Positions 14,547-22,300 of a stretch of DNA of 23,383 nt are shown here, piece by piece. Position numbers and translations under genes: made by a program. The stretch spans positions 1-23,383 of IMG/VR virus record IMGVR_UViG_3300032245_001641; one strand, 5' to 3'. The notes below the pieces were generated by a model. That model was not told where the DNA came from. It saw only the letters and a list, made by a program, of their open reading frames with translations, and did not search any database. This DNA is from a virus. The stretch's first letter is position 1. Every line of letters starts with the position of its first letter.

Positions 14547-15298
14547 GATACCATCATTGTGGCCAAGCTTCGATCAATCCAAGGCACTATTAAATCTCTT
14601 TGCTGTAGATATCCATGGGCATACACACTTGGATCTGCAGATTCAGGCAAAAGTTTCATCTCAGACAACTGTTGCCAAGTAGTGGTTTTTGGATCCAAAG
14701 GTGCATGTTCACTCTTGTACACGATGGCATTTATCCAGGGATCTGCTGGTGCTTGTTTAAAAAATCCTGTGCGGCAATCCCATCCTGCTGTGGCCAACAT
14801 GTAAATCAAGCTGACCATGGTGTAGTGATAGTAACAACCCGAATTCAAATAGAAATCTAAATTTCGTTTGTTGATGCGTTGGGTCGCTGGTACTATCAAC
14901 ACCAACATAGCACCCGGACTGGCCATAGACCACCAGTTGCTTAGTGTGCCTACGGGATTGATTGCGTATTGAAAAGCATCATGACACCAAAGCACATCAA
15001 ATCCACCTTTGGGAGCATGTATTGGCTTTTCAAAATCTCCTGGTTGGTATATTATATTTTTGTATTTTCTTGCCATGGAAAGACTGTCCACTATGTCCAC
15101 TCCCACACAGTTGATATTCAATGGGTCAGGAACATCGTCTCTTGTGGTTCTTGTGGCCCACCATTTTAGGTCCTCGCCGGAGCCACAACCCAAGTCAACC
15201 ACAGTTTTGATACTCATCATGAAGTCATCATATTCAAACAATTGATTCAATGTTTGCAAACTGTGTTGATGACTTTCGTCAGCATTGAGAAACGTCAT
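14543..15298 (-). CDS. Class I SAM-dependent methyltransferase
   Basis: 251 aa. Motif I is VVDLGCGSGED (33-43), then CVGVDIVDSLSMARKY, GDFEKPI and FDVLWCHDAFQYAINPVGTL, a standard class I methyltransferase core of the UbiE/Methyltransf_11 type. The C-terminal third (from about 150) is less conserved-looking and aromatic-rich. It overlaps uvsY by ATGA (15295-15298) and the next methyltransferase by ATGA (14543-14546). Co-translation with uvsY suggests expression with the recombination genes, whatever its target. DNA, protein and small-molecule substrates all remain possible; no DNA N6/C5 methylase motif (DPPY, PCQ) is seen. Confidence 0.78.
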   Translation of the reverse strand: MTFLNADESHQHSLQTLNQLFEYDDFMMSIKTVVDLGCGSGEDLKWWATRTTRDDVPDPLNINCVGVDIVDSLSMARKYKNIIYQPGDFEKPIHAPKGGFDVLWCHDAFQYAINPVGTLSNWWSMASPGAMLVLIVPATQRINKRNLDFYLNSGCYYHYTMVSLIYMLATAGWDCRTGFFKQAPADPWINAIVYKSEHAPLDPKTTTWQQLSEMKLLPESADPSVYAHGYLQQRDLIVPWIDRSLATMMVS

Positions 15299-15747
15299 AG
15301 TTGAATGTCTTCCATACCAGCAGCTCGCAGTCTTACCACATGTCCCAACATAAAGTTTTTGCTTTCCATGGCTTTCATGATGCCGAGGAATCGATTTCTC
15401 AACAACGCCACTTCATTGATAATGGTTTCAAAGTCAATGACTTCATCTTCGCCATCCACATATTTTTCAGCATCACGGCTAGTCAACGCACGAGCATATC
15501 CTTCAAGATATTTTTGAAAGTGTTTGCGGCGTATCTTTCTCAGTTGTATGTTGAGATGATTCAACACTGCTTCTATCTCTTGCAGTTGATTGAATCTGTG
15601 CTCGGTGATGCCAGGTAAGGCTGTGATATTTTTTTCAATCAGCCCACCAATTTTACAGTCAAATTTGGCTTGATTTAATTCATTCTCATAATGGGCTATG
15701 AAGTCAGGTATGTTGCCTAAGTCGGCAACTACTTTGCTGTACCACAT
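15295..15747 (-). CDS. uvsY: UvsY-like recombination mediator
   Basis: 150 aa, close to T4 UvsY (137 aa). In T4, UvsY loads UvsX on gp32-covered ssDNA. The central helix LRKIRRKHFQKYLEGYARAL is strongly basic (about 72-91) and is followed by TSRDAEKYVDGEDEV and by FLGIMKAMESKNFMLGHVVRLRAAGME. The last segment matches the UvsY pattern of a long helix with AI-SRGF-IKH-. It starts with TGATG coupling to the 87-aa acidic gene and has no Shine-Dalgarno sequence of its own. Location directly after uvsX supports the call. Confidence is moderate to high because UvsY proteins diverge quickly. Confidence 0.8.
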   Translation of the reverse strand: MWYSKVVADLGNIPDFIAHYENELNQAKFDCKIGGLIEKNITALPGITEHRFNQLQEIEAVLNHLNIQLRKIRRKHFQKYLEGYARALTSRDAEKYVDGEDEVIDFETIINEVALLRNRFLGIMKAMESKNFMLGHVVRLRAAGMEDIQL

Positions 15748-16010
15748 CAGTAGTCATCTTCTAGATTGTAGTTGTCTTCTTCGTCAAGGTCTTCTTCATC
15801 TTCTTCAGCATAGTCCTTGTCATTGTCCAAGTATGCTGTGAGGGCTTTTTTGATGTCTGAATCACCTTTGAAGGCATCCCGAATTTCGTCTACATCGTGG
15901 TCATGATCAATCAAGATAGCCACAATGCTTTCAGCAGCATCCATACGGTCTACCACATTGACATATCGTTTTAACTCGCCCCAAATTTCGCTTGCTACTT
16001 CTGCTGACAT
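15747..16010 (-). CDS. 87-aa acidic protein between uvsX and uvsY
   Basis: Starts with a very strong ribosome site, GGAGGAATAAA before ATG 16010, that overlaps the uvsX stop. The first 60 residues look like a small helical domain (SEIWGELKRYVNVVDRMDAA, DHDHDVDEIRDAF). Residues 62-87 are an acidic tail with runs of D/E (EEDEEDLDEED). Proteins with such tails can compete with DNA for basic partners, and UvsY downstream is basic, so a regulatory role in filament assembly is possible. This is inference. I do not know a named family. Confidence 0.7.
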   Translation of the reverse strand: MSAEVASEIWGELKRYVNVVDRMDAAESIVAILIDHDHDVDEIRDAFKGDSDIKKALTAYLDNDKDYAEEDEEDLDEEDNYNLEDDY

Positions 16011-16011
16011 T

Positions 16012-17067
16012 TTATTCCTCCGCTGTGTCGGCTGTACTTACCTCAGTTTTGATGTTCTTGAAGTCTTCCATGACTTTGTCCAAACAACCATCGTCGTTCT
16101 TTTCCCAGGCTTTGCGGAACTTCTTGATAATTTCTCCATCGCTGGTGGTAAACACCAAGCTGTTGCCTTCGCGCTTGAGCAGTTCTTTTTTCTCAATCAA
16201 GTCCACTAGACCCGAGTAAGGACTCATACCTGTTGTGTAAGGAATCTTGACTTGCACACCTTCAAAGGGTTTAGCATAGCGTGTTTTCATGACTTTACAG
16301 CCTGCACGAATACCATTGACATCTGACACTTTGTTGCCGTCCTCGTCCTCTTTGAGCTTCATCTTTTTCATGGCAACAACAATACTTGATGCATAGATAA
16401 AGCCTTGACCACCGGAGATTTTATCATCTGGATCAAACATGTCTTGACTTGCGTATGTGTGATTGGTACACACCAAACCTACATTGTAACTACCAAACAT
16501 GTTCACACAGTTACGAACCAGGGCTGTGAGTGCTTTGGGTTTACGACCCAAGTCACCTTTCATTTCACCTGCGTCAAACTGGTTAACGTCTGTGGGAGTC
16601 AACAACATACCCAATGAGTCAATCACAAACATGACCTTGGGACGTTCACCTTCGGGTAGTGCTTTGTAGTCACTCATGAATGTGGAGATAGTTTTAGCCA
16701 CATCATCAATCATGGCCATTGAAAGTTTCAACAGTTTGCTTTCGCTTGTGTCTACACCCAATGCTTTGAGCCAGTCTTCGTCTAGTGCGTTTTCACTGTC
16801 AATCAACACCACAAAGATGCCTTGCTCTTGTGCGTTCTTGATAATGTTGCCTGAGCAAATGTATGATTTGCCTGCACCCGAATCGCCAGCAAACACAGTT
16901 ACCTTACCTAGCGGGATGCCGCGATTGAAGTCGCCGCTGATCAAATAGTTCAAGGCATAATTGCCTGTTGAGATCCAATCTGTAGGATCGTTAAAACCGA
17001 TGCTGAGGCCATCGATTGATTTTGTAATTTCTTTACGGAATTTTGAAACGTCAAAGGGTTTACCCAT
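16012..17067 (-). CDS. uvsX: UvsX, RecA-like recombinase
   Basis: 351 aa (T4 UvsX 391 aa). Forms ATP-dependent filaments on ssDNA and drives strand exchange in phage replication and repair. Walker A GDSGAGKS (61-68), Walker B VMFVIDS (145-151), and the DNA-binding L2 region with TNHTYASQDMFDPDDKISGG (201-220) are in order. LLTPTDVNQFDAGEMKGDLG follows Walker B as in the UvsX group. The start is preceded by AGGTGATTC. It follows gp32 by 60 nt with a hairpin between, and the 87-aa gene starts 1 nt past its stop. The call is secure. Confidence 0.95.
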   Translation of the reverse strand: MGKPFDVSKFRKEITKSIDGLSIGFNDPTDWISTGNYALNYLISGDFNRGIPLGKVTVFAGDSGAGKSYICSGNIIKNAQEQGIFVVLIDSENALDEDWLKALGVDTSESKLLKLSMAMIDDVAKTISTFMSDYKALPEGERPKVMFVIDSLGMLLTPTDVNQFDAGEMKGDLGRKPKALTALVRNCVNMFGSYNVGLVCTNHTYASQDMFDPDDKISGGQGFIYASSIVVAMKKMKLKEDEDGNKVSDVNGIRAGCKVMKTRYAKPFEGVQVKIPYTTGMSPYSGLVDLIEKKELLKREGNSLVFTTSDGEIIKKFRKAWEKNDDGCLDKVMEDFKNIKTEVSTADTAEE

Positions 17068-17091
17068 GAATCACCTATTATTTTTTAAAGA

Positions 17092-17116
17092 ACACAGAGG
17101 GAGAGCCCCTCTGTGT
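17092..17116 (-). terminator. Hairpin between gp32 and uvsX (attenuator or RNA-processing site)
   Basis: Ten-bp perfect stem ACACAGAGGG/CCCTCTGTGT with a 5-nt loop. On the minus strand it is followed only by TCTTTAAAAAA, not a full T-tract, so termination is likely partial. It lies 11 nt past the gp32 stop and 25 nt before the uvsX start. Confidence 0.6.
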
Positions 17117-17127
17117 AGTACTGTCAA

Positions 17128-18132
17128 TTACTTGGCTTGACGGCTACGGATCATGGCCAGGATGTCCTGGGCATTTTGACCTGAGGCTGCAGGCTTGGCC
17201 ACTGGTGCGGCTGCTGTAGGAGTGTCGTCTTCGTCAAATGAGTCAGCTGGTGCCGGTGCTGCCTTGGGAGAAGGCATTACTGGATTGGATTGACCTTTGG
17301 GCGCATTTGGCGTGTCTTCATCAGCATGTACAGCACCACCGGGTGCTTGTACGCCAGCAGGGCGGAAGTACTGACCCCAACGTTCTGTGTCGTAAGGTTG
17401 TCCGTCAACTGATGCCTCAAACATTTCTTTGATTACTTTCAACTCAACATCACCTGGCTTCTTGGGCAGGAATGTGCTCAAGTCATACAAGCCGTGAGTT
17501 TCAATTGCGGCTTGTTCAGCTTCTGTGAGTGCAGACTCTTTACGTGCCCACTTTGAAGTGTTGTAGTCAGCGAAACCACCTTTGGCAGTTTTAGTGATGC
17601 GGAAGTCCAAGCCACGCAAGACGTCTGTGGGCAATTCTTCCAGTTCAGGGTCCATCAATGCGCCTTTGATGATGGTAAAAATCTGAGGTCCGATAATGAA
17701 ACGTCGGATGGGATTTTCTGGTGTTTTGTCTTCGCTCAGTGGGTTTTCACGCACAAAACCTTGGAAGATGTAACTACGTTTCTTCCAGTACTTGCGACCC
17801 ATTTCTTCAAGGCTCTTGTCCTTGAACCAGGTGCGTACTTCTGCAAGAATAGGACAGGCTTCGCCCCACATTTCCACACAAGGTACTTGTACATACACTT
17901 GTTTGGATTCCATTTCACCTTTGATGCCATTGAATGGTAAACGAATCATTGCTCGTTCTTGCCAGAAAAATGTGTTTTTGGTGTTTGCGTCGGGAAGGAA
18001 TCGCAGTGTTGCACTTTGCCCTTCTTCCATGTTCCAGTGTGGATAAATTGAATTATCTCCACCTGTTTGGCTGCTGCCTTTGTTGCCTTCTGCTGCCTGT
18101 AGTCTTGCTCTGATTTCTGCTAATGATGCCAT
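17128..18132 (-). CDS. 32: gp32-type single-stranded DNA-binding protein
   Basis: 334 aa (T4 gp32 301 aa). It covers ssDNA during replication, recombination and repair. Recognised by the basic N-terminus MASLAEIRARLQ, the OB-fold core with TLRFLPDANTKNTFFWQERA, VPCVEMWGEACPIL (83-96), and the KYWKKRSYIFQGFV DNA-binding stretch (114-127), all as in marine T4-like phages. Only two cysteines (C85, C93) are in the zinc region, where T4 uses H and three C, so the T4-type zinc site is not complete. Residues 265-320 are a P/A/D-rich linker with a short acid patch (FDEDD), and the end is basic (MIRSRQAK). Shine-Dalgarno AAAGGAG; strong promoter 85 nt upstream of the ATG. Confidence 0.92.
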   Translation of the reverse strand: MASLAEIRARLQAAEGNKGSSQTGGDNSIYPHWNMEEGQSATLRFLPDANTKNTFFWQERAMIRLPFNGIKGEMESKQVYVQVPCVEMWGEACPILAEVRTWFKDKSLEEMGRKYWKKRSYIFQGFVRENPLSEDKTPENPIRRFIIGPQIFTIIKGALMDPELEELPTDVLRGLDFRITKTAKGGFADYNTSKWARKESALTEAEQAAIETHGLYDLSTFLPKKPGDVELKVIKEMFEASVDGQPYDTERWGQYFRPAGVQAPGGAVHADEDTPNAPKGQSNPVMPSPKAAPAPADSFDEDDTPTAAAPVAKPAASGQNAQDILAMIRSRQAK

Positions 18133-18146
18133 AGTTTTTCTCCTTT

Positions 18147-18195
18147 AAGTTGCCTATGTTGTTGCCTATCTAAATGCTTAGATCTAAGTTGCCTG
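18147..18195 (-). promoter_or_regulatory. Triple AGGCAAC repeat in gp32 leader, candidate translational operator
   Basis: Minus-strand AGGCAAC occurs three times: 18194-18188, 18167-18161 and 18155-18149. The first and third continue as TTA; the second continues as AAC. The third lies right next to the gp32 Shine-Dalgarno sequence (AGGCAACTTAAAGGAG). A perfect palindrome CTTAGATCTAAG lies between the first two. T4 gp32 represses its own translation by binding its leader, so these repeats may be the binding or nucleation sites here. Confidence 0.5.
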
Positions 18196-18223
18196 TGATG
18201 CTGAATAACTGTATCACTTGTGT

Positions 18224-18252
18224 AGTATATACTAGTGTTTGATCAGCGTCAA
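18224..18252 (-). promoter_or_regulatory. sigma70-type promoter of gp32 operon
   Basis: Minus strand: -35 TTGACG (18252-18247), 17-nt spacer, -10 TATACT (18229-18224) inside palindrome AGTATATACT, the same -10 context as at 3246-3255. Predicted leader is about 85 nt. A late-like CATAAATA lies just upstream (about 18264-18256). Confidence 0.75.
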
Positions 18253-18268
18253 TGTTATTTATGATCAG
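18240..18268. repeat. TGATCAG direct repeats around gp32 -35
   Basis: TGATCAG at 18240-18246 and 18262-18268, 22 bp apart (about two helix turns), flanking the -35 and the late-like box. Possible protein-binding site; chance is not excluded. Confidence 0.3.
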
Positions 18269-18274
18269 TTTGTT

Positions 18275-19288
18275 CTATTTTATTTTTTTTAAAATTTCTG
18301 GACCAAGCTCTGTGGGTCCTTGTTGTTTGGTTATTTTTTTGTGCAAATGAGCAAGGTATCGTCCAGACGCAAAGTGCTCATAGTTGTAGTCAATGGTTTC
18401 TTGTTCAATGCGATACAGCTCATTCCAGTTGTAAGGACTCAACTGGCTGAACTTGGAAATCATATCCATCAAAGTGATCAATCGTGTCACTGGATTTTGA
18501 ACGTTGTCAAAATGATAATCAAAAATTTTGTCATAGGGGCGAAATCCAAGCCAGTGACTTACATGATTGTGCCATCCTGGTTGAGCATAGGCCAAAAACA
18601 AATTACCAGCGGCCACGCTGTAAAAAAACTTTTCTGTCACAAAAGGGTAATAACCAGTGGCTACAGTTTCGCTTACTAGATGCAAAAAACTTGTGTCGAT
18701 TCGCGGAGAAAGGAATTCTTGATTTCGGCGATGATCTCTGTCAGCACGACCAAACTCAACTTGCAAGGTTGAAAAGTCATTAATGTTATTTTGAACAAAA
18801 AACATTTCGTACCATTTTGCTGGTGGACCAATTAGATCATGCAATTGTCCTGCCAGACTATCAGAATCAAATGTAAAAACTTTACTACAAGTATCAGGAT
18901 TAAAATATCCATACGAGTTCAGTGCTGAAGTCAACAATATGCGACCGATGTGTCTGGAATTATTAAAACTGCAAAGAAATTTTGTAATGTCTTTGGGTTT
19001 TTTAAATTCAGAATCTATTCTAGAGATATTATTCTCACAAAACCAAGTGTTAATATCAAATTTAATTTCTAACTTAGGATAGTTATTTTTTATATCAAAG
19101 TTGGGGATGTACTCACAATAAACTGTTCTCCGACTATCAGTCTTTGATTGTATTGCTGTGAGTATTGAAGACGTTGCGTTTGCAAAAAAACCATCCTGGT
19201 GATCAATCACCGTGATTGGAGCTGAATCAGCGAGACTTGTTAAATCAATGTTGTATTGTCCGTTAATATTTGTGCGTATTATTGTCAT
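18275..19288 (-). CDS. GT10-like (fucosyltransferase-type) glycosyltransferase
   Basis: 337 aa from ATG 19288. An in-frame ATG at 19306 lies in the stem of a terminator hairpin and is unlikely to be used, although no Shine-Dalgarno sequence is clear for either. The stretch SFLHLVSETVATGYYPFVTE followed by KFFYSVAAGNLFLA (about 200-234) matches the donor-binding region of alpha-1,3-fucosyltransferase-like GT-B enzymes (SxxxxxETxxxxxYxTEKxxxxLxxGxxP). Then come a WLGF segment and DYHFDNVQNP. The N-terminal half is AT-rich in coding sequence and unfamiliar. It is a single gene between a terminator and the gp32 promoter. Likely adds a deoxyhexose or similar sugar to a glycan; the donor is uncertain. 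Confidence 0.7.
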   Translation of the reverse strand: MTIIRTNINGQYNIDLTSLADSAPITVIDHQDGFFANATSSILTAIQSKTDSRRTVYCEYIPNFDIKNNYPKLEIKFDINTWFCENNISRIDSEFKKPKDITKFLCSFNNSRHIGRILLTSALNSYGYFNPDTCSKVFTFDSDSLAGQLHDLIGPPAKWYEMFFVQNNINDFSTLQVEFGRADRDHRRNQEFLSPRIDTSFLHLVSETVATGYYPFVTEKFFYSVAAGNLFLAYAQPGWHNHVSHWLGFRPYDKIFDYHFDNVQNPVTRLITLMDMISKFSQLSPYNWNELYRIEQETIDYNYEHFASGRYLAHLHKKITKQQGPTELGPEILKKIK

Positions 19289-19292
19289 GTCA

Positions 19293-19323
19293 AAAGAAAA
19301 AAGCATGCCATTGAGGCATGCTT
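19293..19323 (-). terminator. Rho-independent terminator after the long structural-type gene
   Basis: Nine-bp stem AAGCATGCC/GGCATGCTT with loop TCAAT on the minus strand, followed by TTTTTTCTTTTG. It lies 29 nt past the stop at 19353. Confidence 0.85.
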
Positions 19324-19324
19324 C

Positions 19325-19332
19325 TATTTACA
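19325..19332 (-). promoter_or_regulatory. T4-late-like box nested next to terminator
   Basis: TGTAAATA on the minus strand (19332-19325), then GAAGC and ATG at 19319, the same 5-nt spacing as at 7084 and 13397. That ATG opens only a 9-codon frame (MPQWHAFFF) that stops at 19290, one base before ATG 19288. Could drive the GT10-like gene. Confidence 0.4.
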
Positions 19333-19352
19333 CTCAGTGAATCTGTCTAAAA

Positions 19353-22300
19353 TTATCTGAGCAAAGCCAGTGATTTTATTCTGGCCAGCAGTGCATCACC
19401 TTCTTGTGGTTTGAAATCAACACCTTCGTCAACTTCATGCCCACGTGGACTACTGCCCATTTGAGGACCAAATTCATCAGGCTCGGGGCCAAAGCCGCGA
19501 ACATCAACTCTTAAAGGAAGCGGGTCTAGGTCAGTGCCTTCAATGTCATTGCTGTTTGCCACTGGATGTGTGGTTGCTCCCAACGGATCTAAATCAGTGC
19601 CTTGGATGTCGTGCTGATGTGGTACTGGGGATATCTGAATTATTTGATCGCTGCGGTCTTGTACTGGATGTACTTCCACTCCTGCGAGATCTTGCAATCT
19701 TGATAATTCTTCTTCCAGTCCAAATGACATGCCGCCGCATTCAGCCAGTCCATGTTGTGGACAGTATTCGCCTTCCATGGTATAGTTACATTCAGCCATG
19801 TGGTTGACGTGTTGTGCCATATAACTTTCATCAATGCCAATGTCAGCGGCAAAACGATCACTAATCCATTCGCCAGGATCGCCAGTTCTGGCTTTCCGTG
19901 TACCATAAGGCATGTCATCAAAGTAGTAATCATATAGTACGTCATACAATGCATCACTCATTTCACCAGTTTGGGTAAAATCTTTGACGTCACGCTTGTA
20001 TGTGTCTACGATGTGATCCAAGGTGCTACCAGTTGAATCTGTCAACACACCTTCGTTCACAGCAACGCCGGCATTTTTCAACACATCGCGCAGGGAATCC
20101 AGGCTTTCATCTATGGCGTCAGGCATGTTTCTACTTTCAGGATAAACATCACCAGCATCTGGTATTTTTGGCGTTGTTGGCTTGTACACACCGCCGGGTG
20201 TCCAATCACCGGCATCTGGTATCTTGTCTGTGGCCGAAGAAGATTTTGGCCCAAATTTCTCGCCAGCATTGCCTTTGAGGAAGTCACTGAACTCTTTTTC
20301 AGTTTGTGTTCGTTGTATTGCATCTTTCATGCTCTCACCAGGCTTGACTGTGATTTTGGGCTTGGCAGTTTTGCTAAGGTCGCCCTTGAAATTGGGGTCG
20401 TTTCTGCCGCGCATCACTGCTGGTCGTTCATAATTGTCTGGCAGTTTGGGTGTGCTTCCTGCAGATGTCACTGTTGGTGGACGATCTGAGGTGCCAACTC
20501 GCAAGGCTCCTGGTTGAGTACTTTGTAATCCGCCCAGGGGTGCTGCCTGTGTGGTTGTGGGTTGTGTTGTAGGACGATTAAATGAGCCGGCCGTCGCTGG
20601 ATTAAAGCCGGCGCCGCTGCCGGAAAGCTCTTTACTGATATCTTTGGCTCTGTTGAATGATGATCGTAGTCCGCCCCAAGACCCAGTACTACCACCTCCT
20701 CCGCCCAGTGCTACGCCGCCTTCCAATGGTGGTAAGTCTGTTCCTCGATCCCTGCTCCATCTAGGATCAGCTTCATCAAGATCACTGACGGTCATGGTCT
20801 GAGATTTGCCAGTTGTGGGATCAGTGGCTGTTGTGGTATTTGTATAAGTTGAAGTTGGTTTGCCGCCAACATCTGTAGTATTCATAGTCGACTTGGTACT
20901 GATATTGGTGTACGGATCGTTTGGTTTTACAGGAGCCTGCTGTTGCCAACTACCACTGGTTGGGTTGTACTTCATTTGTGCGCCTTGTGTAGTGGTAAAA
21001 TTTTGTCCTGGTGTTGGTGTGCCTTCTTTAACACCTTCAGGATCGCCTCCCGGTGCTTTGATGGTGCCCTTGGGATCAGCTTGCCAAGTACCGCCTTTGT
21101 TAACACCCATGGCTGAACCTTTTGTGGTGTCGGGGGTCAAAGGCTTGTAATCTTTGCCCCAACCTGGACTGGCTGTTCTAGGGGTGCTTGGAGCACCTTC
21201 GGGATCACCGCTGGGTGCTTTTACATTTGGTTGGCCTGCTTTGGGAGGTGAGGCTGACCAGGTGTCGCCTTGAATGCTGCCTTCTTTTACATTTGGCTCA
21301 CCAGGTTTAACAACTACCTGGCCTTTGTCTATTGTTGCGTTGACTCGCCCAGTGCTAGATGTAGTGAACGTTTGACCAGGCCCTGTGTACACAGTAGTCA
21401 ACCTGCCTTTGGGGCTGCTGTCATCGTCGCCTTCGTCAATTTGATCTCCTGGTTCGACGTCTATTCTATCTTTGTCTATTGTTGCTCTGACTCGTCCAGT
21501 GCTAGATGTAGTAAACGTTTGGCCCGGGCCTGTATACACGGTACTCAATCTACCTTTGGTACTGTTGTCTTTGGTACTGTTGTCTTTGGTGTCAGTGTCT
21601 TTGGTGTTGCTTTTTTTAGAACCACTGTCTTTTTTAGCTGTGTTGGCTTCGCTTAGGCCTGCAAGACGCAACACATCATTCAATGCGTTGATAGGTTGGG
21701 TGGTGGCAAATGACACACTTTCTGCCACGGTGCTACGAGTTTTGTTTTTCAATTGTGCCAACTGTTGATACACTGATGGCTTCTGATCAGGAACGTTTAA
21801 TAGATCAGATTTTCCAGGAGCATTGTCTGGAGCAGATGGTGGAACTTCTACTCCAGTGGATGGTTCCACTCTGAAGTTAGGTAATTTTACGCTTGGGCTT
21901 GATCCCAATTTTGCCCTTGGTAACGAATAATCTGTTCCTGGTGTCGGTTCAGTAGGCGCAGTAGGTACATCGGCTTTTGCAGGCGCAGTAGGTACATCAG
22001 CTGTTGCAGGCGCAGTAGCGGCCGCCGGAGCGATTCCTGCACGTTGTCTTAGAAATCCCATTGGGTCTGCTGCATACTGTAAGTCAGTAAGTTTGTCTTG
22101 CATGTATTGTTGATTGCGTTTTTCTAAGTTAGCATCAATTTCAGATTTACGTGCAGTGTATCCTGCTTCTGCATCTTTGCGCAAGGCTGGTAATTTGGCC
22201 AGGTCGGCAGGAGTATTGAGACCATATTTTTGACTTAAGAATCGTTTGCGCATTGCTTCTTCGTGACTGTGTGCTCCTTTGCTTAACAAATCTTCTAACT

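Noticed and set aside
14543-15298. DNA adenine or cytosine methylase as the identity of the methyltransferase
   Set aside because: No DPPY/NPPF-type or PCQ-type catalytic motif is visible; only the general SAM-binding core is seen.
21270-21656. 128-codon plus-strand frame with repeats
   Set aside because: Antisense shadow of the repeat region of the long gene; its repeats are the same DNA repeats read backwards.
21555-22015. Possible CRISPR-like array
   Set aside because: Repeats are 15 and 27 bp in direct tandem, without unique spacers, and keep the reading frame of a protein.
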